The notes under the pieces were generated by a model. That model did not search any database. It worked only from the letters and a program-made list of their open reading frames with translations, and was not told the DNA's origin. 9,838 nucleotides of DNA, taken from contig CAJVYO010000043.1 of NCBI GenBank assembly GCA_913009515.1, positions 1-9,838 of the forward strand, given 5' to 3'. A program made the position numbers and the translations under genes. Of this stretch, positions 6,733 through 9,838 are shown one piece after another (positions within the stretch are counted from its first letter, which is position 1; every line of letters begins with the position of its first letter). This stretch comes from an uncultured Methylococcaceae bacterium. Lineage in GTDB: Bacteria > Pseudomonadota > Gammaproteobacteria > Methylococcales > Methylomonadaceae.

Positions 6733-8879
6733 CAGATATAAAATTATTATTAGTTGAAGATAATCTCACTGACCAAATGAGTTTTACACGCTTTGTAAAA
6801 CGCGAGCAATTACCATATCACTATATGATTGCCAGCTCAGTAGCCGAAGCCAATGAAATACTGTTACAACATGATTTTGATATTGCCTTACTCGATCATG
6901 AATTAGGCGATGGCACAGGCTTTGATATTCTTGAAAAAATTCATAAAGTCATACCCGCTATTTTTGTCACGGGTAACGGTGCTGAAGAAATCGCCGTACA
7001 GGCGATTAAAAAAGGGGCATATGATTATTTAAGTAAAGATATGGATGCCCATTATTTAACACTGCTACCTGTGACCATCGACAGTGCCATTAACGCTAAA
7101 AATACCGAAAAAGAATTATTGAATTATCAACAAAATCTTGAATCAATGGTTGCTGAACGTACTGAAAAACTCAATCAAGAAATTAATCAACGTAAGCAGG
7201 TTCAACAACAATTACGCGAAGAAAAAGAGCGTATTCAAGTCACCTTACATTCTATTGGCGATGGCGTGATTACCACCGATACCGATGGTAAAGTGCAATA
7301 TCTAAATCCCGTTGCAGAAGAACTTACAGGCTGGTCATTAACGGAGGCTGAAGGCCAGCCCCTAGATACCGTGTTTAATATCATTAATGAAGCTACGCGT
7401 ATTCAGTGTGAAAATCCCGTTTTCCGCTGTATACGTGAAAATAAAATTATTGGACTTGCCAACCATACTCTTTTAATTAACAAACAAGGCACTGACCTTG
7501 CTATTGAAGACTCTGCCGCCCCTATTCGCGATAAACAAGGCAAACTGATTGGCGTGGTGTTAGTGTTTCATGATGTCACCCAAGCTAGACGCATGGCACA
7601 AGAATTGAATTATCAAGCCACTCATGACCCACTAACCGAATTAAATAACCGCCGTGAATTTGAAAGACGCTTACATAATTCCATGAGTAATGCCTATGAA
7701 CGTTCAGTTGAACATGCCATGCTTTATATTGATTTAGACCAATTTAAAATCATTAATGATACCTGTGGTCATGTCGCAGGCGATGAATTATTACGTCAAG
7801 TCTCTGCATTATTAAGTGCTCCTTTACGCGATGGCGATACACTGGCACGTTTGGGTGGTGATGAATTTGGTATTTTATTAGAAAATTGCCATTTAGAGAA
7901 AGCCACTGATATTGCCCAATCTATTTGCAAGCTGATTAAAGACTACCTGTTCAGTTGGGAAAAGCATGCGTTTCATATTGGAGCAAGTATAGGTATTGTT
8001 CCCATTACCAAAGATACCATTGTATTAGCTGAAATTATGAGTGCAGCGGATATGGCGTGCTATACCGCCAAAGAAAATGGTCGCAACTGTGTACACACCG
8101 TAGATGCTTCAGATACACAGGTATTAGCCCGTAAAAACGATTTAATTTGGTTAACACAATTAAGAGCTGCTATCGAAAAAGACCGCTTTATCCTTTATGC
8201 TCAAACCATTAACCACGTTAATAGCCCCACTAAAGTCGCCCATGTCGAAATATTACTCCGCTTACAAAATGGAGAAACTATTATTTGTCCTGATGATTTT
8301 ATTCCTGCCGCAGAGCGTTATAATTTAATGCCCGATATAGACCGCTGGGTGATTAAAGCCACCTTTCAGCATTACCATCAACATCAGAAAAACACCACAT
8401 TACCGTGGAAATGTGCCATTAATTTATGTGGTGATTCCATGTGCGATAAGACCTTAATTGAGTTTATTCAGCAACAGCAAGCAATCTATCAAATACCCCC
8501 TGAACAAATCTGTTTTGAAGTCACCGAAACCGCCGCGATTGCTAATTTAAACAAAGCCTCGCATTTTATGCGTCAATTAAAAAAACTCGGCTATCAATTC
8601 GCCTTAGATGATTTTGGCAGCGGTATGTCTTCGTTTGCTTACCTAAAAAACCTACCCATTGATTACCTTAAAATTGACGGCGTGTTTGTAAAAGACATTG
8701 CAGATGATCCTATAGACTATGCGATGGTGAAATCTATCAATGAAATCGGACATGCAATGGGGCTTAAAACCATTGCTGAATTTGTTGAAAACCAAGCCAT
8801 TTTAGAAAAACTAACCGACATTGGCGTGGATTATATTCAAGGCTATCATATTAGCTACCCTGAAGCCTTATCAGCATAA
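6729..8879 (+). CDS. Cyclic di-GMP turnover protein, REC-PAS-GGDEF-EAL
   Basis: A 716-aa soluble protein that probably makes and/or breaks down cyclic di-GMP under receiver control. Domains: REC (1-120) with Glu10-Asp11, phospho-acceptor Asp56, Thr81 and Lys103; a coiled-coil linker (about 125-168); PAS (about 168-285); GGDEF (about 292-458); EAL (about 470-712). The cyclase site has Asp335, Asn343, Asp352 and an intact GGDEF at 376-380. An inhibitory I-site RxxD (Arg367-Asp370) sits 5 residues before it. In the phosphodiesterase domain the signature is Glu507-Ile-Leu instead of EAL. Asn565, Glu597, Glu600, Asp627-Asp628, Lys648, Asp650, Glu684 and Gln704 are all present, so hydrolysis is expected to be possible. 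The start overlaps the previous stop in an ATGA (4 nt), showing tight coupling to the Rcp1-type regulator. Net direction of activity cannot be read from sequence. The PAS domain has no obvious haem or flavin signature. Confidence 0.94.
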   Translation: MTDIKLLLVEDNLTDQMSFTRFVKREQLPYHYMIASSVAEANEILLQHDFDIALLDHELGDGTGFDILEKIHKVIPAIFVTGNGAEEIAVQAIKKGAYDYLSKDMDAHYLTLLPVTIDSAINAKNTEKELLNYQQNLESMVAERTEKLNQEINQRKQVQQQLREEKERIQVTLHSIGDGVITTDTDGKVQYLNPVAEELTGWSLTEAEGQPLDTVFNIINEATRIQCENPVFRCIRENKIIGLANHTLLINKQGTDLAIEDSAAPIRDKQGKLIGVVLVFHDVTQARRMAQELNYQATHDPLTELNNRREFERRLHNSMSNAYERSVEHAMLYIDLDQFKIINDTCGHVAGDELLRQVSALLSAPLRDGDTLARLGGDEFGILLENCHLEKATDIAQSICKLIKDYLFSWEKHAFHIGASIGIVPITKDTIVLAEIMSAADMACYTAKENGRNCVHTVDASDTQVLARKNDLIWLTQLRAAIEKDRFILYAQTINHVNSPTKVAHVEILLRLQNGETIICPDDFIPAAERYNLMPDIDRWVIKATFQHYHQHQKNTTLPWKCAINLCGDSMCDKTLIEFIQQQQAIYQIPPEQICFEVTETAAIANLNKASHFMRQLKKLGYQFALDDFGSGMSSFAYLKNLPIDYLKIDGVFVKDIADDPIDYAMVKSINEIGHAMGLKTIAEFVENQAILEKLTDIGVDYIQGYHISYPEALSA

Positions 8880-8922
8880 CGCACTTGTATCAATAATCGT
8901 GCTTAAAACTAACACTCTTAAT

Positions 8923-9838
8923 ATGAATTCACTGCCCCTAGGCGTTAGTCCTTACACTGTCAACTTACCCCTTCATGCCCTTAAAAAAATGATTCGCGTG
9001 GTACGTGATTTACAGGCTCTAAGTGAACAAACAAACTATATTAAACAATTAGATGATTTACCGCCCTCCGCACAACTATCAATATCACATTTTTCAGTGA
9101 TGATGGGCTATGATTTTCATCTGACTGAAGAGCAGCAAGTTAAATTAATTGAAGTGAATACCAATACCGGCGGACTTGGATTTGCTTGCCAAAGCTTGCC
9201 TAACCCTACCCCGTTGTTTACTGATAAAATCGCTCAAAAATTGTTAGCTAATTTCTTAAACGAATACCGTTTATTTCATCAAGATAACACCGCCACGCCT
9301 AAATTAATCGCTATTATTGATGAACAACCTGAACGCCAATTTCTGTATGCAGAAATGCAGCAATTTCAACAGCTCTTTGAGCAAGCCGGTATTAAAACCG
9401 TTATTATCGACCCCTCAGACTTAACCAGCCAAGCAGGACAACTGTATTTTGAAAATCAACACATTGATTTAATTTACAACCGCCATTGTGATTTTTATTT
9501 TGATAGCCCTGACATGCAGATAGTTAATCAAGCATGGCAACAGCAATCGGTTTGTATAACGCCCAACCCACGCCATTATGGCTTACTCGCGGATAAACGC
9601 CGTATTATTGATTGGTCTACTCATTATGCGGCAGACTTACACGACACCATGCCTAATACCTCATTATTAGCCAGCCACGATAAAGACACACTGTGGAAAA
9701 CTAAAAAACAGTGGGTATTCAAGCCCATTAATAGTTATGCGAGTCGCGGGGTTTATGTGGGTGAAAAACTGACTAAAACAAAATTTAATAGCCTTGACCC
9801 AAATACCACGCTAGTACAACAACGCATTAAACCCTCCA
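8923..9838 (+). CDS. Conserved ATP-grasp-like protein of unknown function (cut by window edge)
   Basis: An open frame of 305 codons with no stop, running off the right edge. I recognise it as a conserved uncharacterised proteobacterial family with an apparent ATP-grasp or glutathionylspermidine-synthase-like fold, not as a named enzyme. Seen: GYDFHLT (62-68) and LIEVNTNTGG (75-84), the family's N-terminal signature; DLIYNRHCDFYF (182-193); a TPNPRHYGLLADKR block (213-226); and WVFKPINSYASRGVYVG (264-280). The last resembles an ATP-grasp lysine and glycine-rich nucleotide loop, with Lys267 as candidate ATP contact. Relatives known to me usually read FKPAxGYGSKAAYRG there, so this copy is somewhat divergent. 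The ATG at 8923 lacks a clear ribosome site; an in-frame GTG at 8899 and Met23 are weaker alternatives. It starts 43 bp after the cyclic di-GMP gene with no terminator between, so read-through is possible, but a functional link is not shown. An ATP-dependent ligation of a carboxylate to an amine is the generic expectation; the substrate is unknown. Confidence 0.7.
   Translation, partial: MNSLPLGVSPYTVNLPLHALKKMIRVVRDLQALSEQTNYIKQLDDLPPSAQLSISHFSVMMGYDFHLTEEQQVKLIEVNTNTGGLGFACQSLPNPTPLFTDKIAQKLLANFLNEYRLFHQDNTATPKLIAIIDEQPERQFLYAEMQQFQQLFEQAGIKTVIIDPSDLTSQAGQLYFENQHIDLIYNRHCDFYFDSPDMQIVNQAWQQQSVCITPNPRHYGLLADKRRIIDWSTHYAADLHDTMPNTSLLASHDKDTLWKTKKQWVFKPINSYASRGVYVGEKLTKTKFNSLDPNTTLVQQRIKPS

Noticed and set aside
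8881..8902. GCAC...GTGC pairing after the cyclic di-GMP gene considered as a terminator
   Set aside because: A 4-bp stem with a 14-nt loop and no T tract; too weak.

Overview
The window looks like chromosomal DNA of an AT-leaning gammaproteobacterium. The evidence is the pssA-leuA gene order, a LeuA N-terminus of the proteobacterial type, and heavy use of TTA leucine codons. A member of the Thiotrichales/Beggiatoa-like sulfur bacteria would fit, because very large cyanobacterial-style multidomain kinases recur there. That placement is inference, not something the sequence proves.

Layout: the left end (1-1038, minus strand) carries housekeeping genes. These are the first 71 codons of leuA (2-isopropylmalate synthase), cut by the window edge, with a complete pssA (phosphatidylserine synthase) upstream of it. 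A 143-bp divergent intergenic region (1039-1181) separates pssA from a plus-strand signalling cluster.

The signalling cluster (1182-8879) holds three genes joined by 8-nt and 4-nt overlaps, so it is almost certainly one operon. (1) A 1713-aa cytosolic HstK-type protein: kinase-like domain, AAA/STAND-type ATPase, long TPR-like helical region, GAF, histidine kinase. (2) A 138-aa single-domain response regulator of the Rcp1 type. (3) A 716-aa REC-PAS-GGDEF-EAL protein with apparently intact cyclase and phosphodiesterase motifs. The simplest model is that the giant sensor integrates signals and its histidine kinase phosphorylates one or both receiver proteins, so that one output is cyclic di-GMP turnover.

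Two details stand out. The Ser/Thr kinase domain has lost its catalytic-loop Asp (HRD is HKG), its DFG motif reads DNI, and its glycine loop is degenerate, so it looks like a pseudokinase. The histidine kinase module is phytochrome-like rather than the hybrid-kinase type more usual in this architecture, which fits the Rcp1-type regulator encoded next to it.

The right end (8923-9838, plus strand) is the first 305 codons of a conserved ATP-grasp-like protein of unknown function, 43 bp after the cyclic di-GMP gene and cut by the window edge. No RNA genes, insertion sequences, CRISPR arrays or convincing terminators were seen, and no gene-free stretch exceeds 300 bp.
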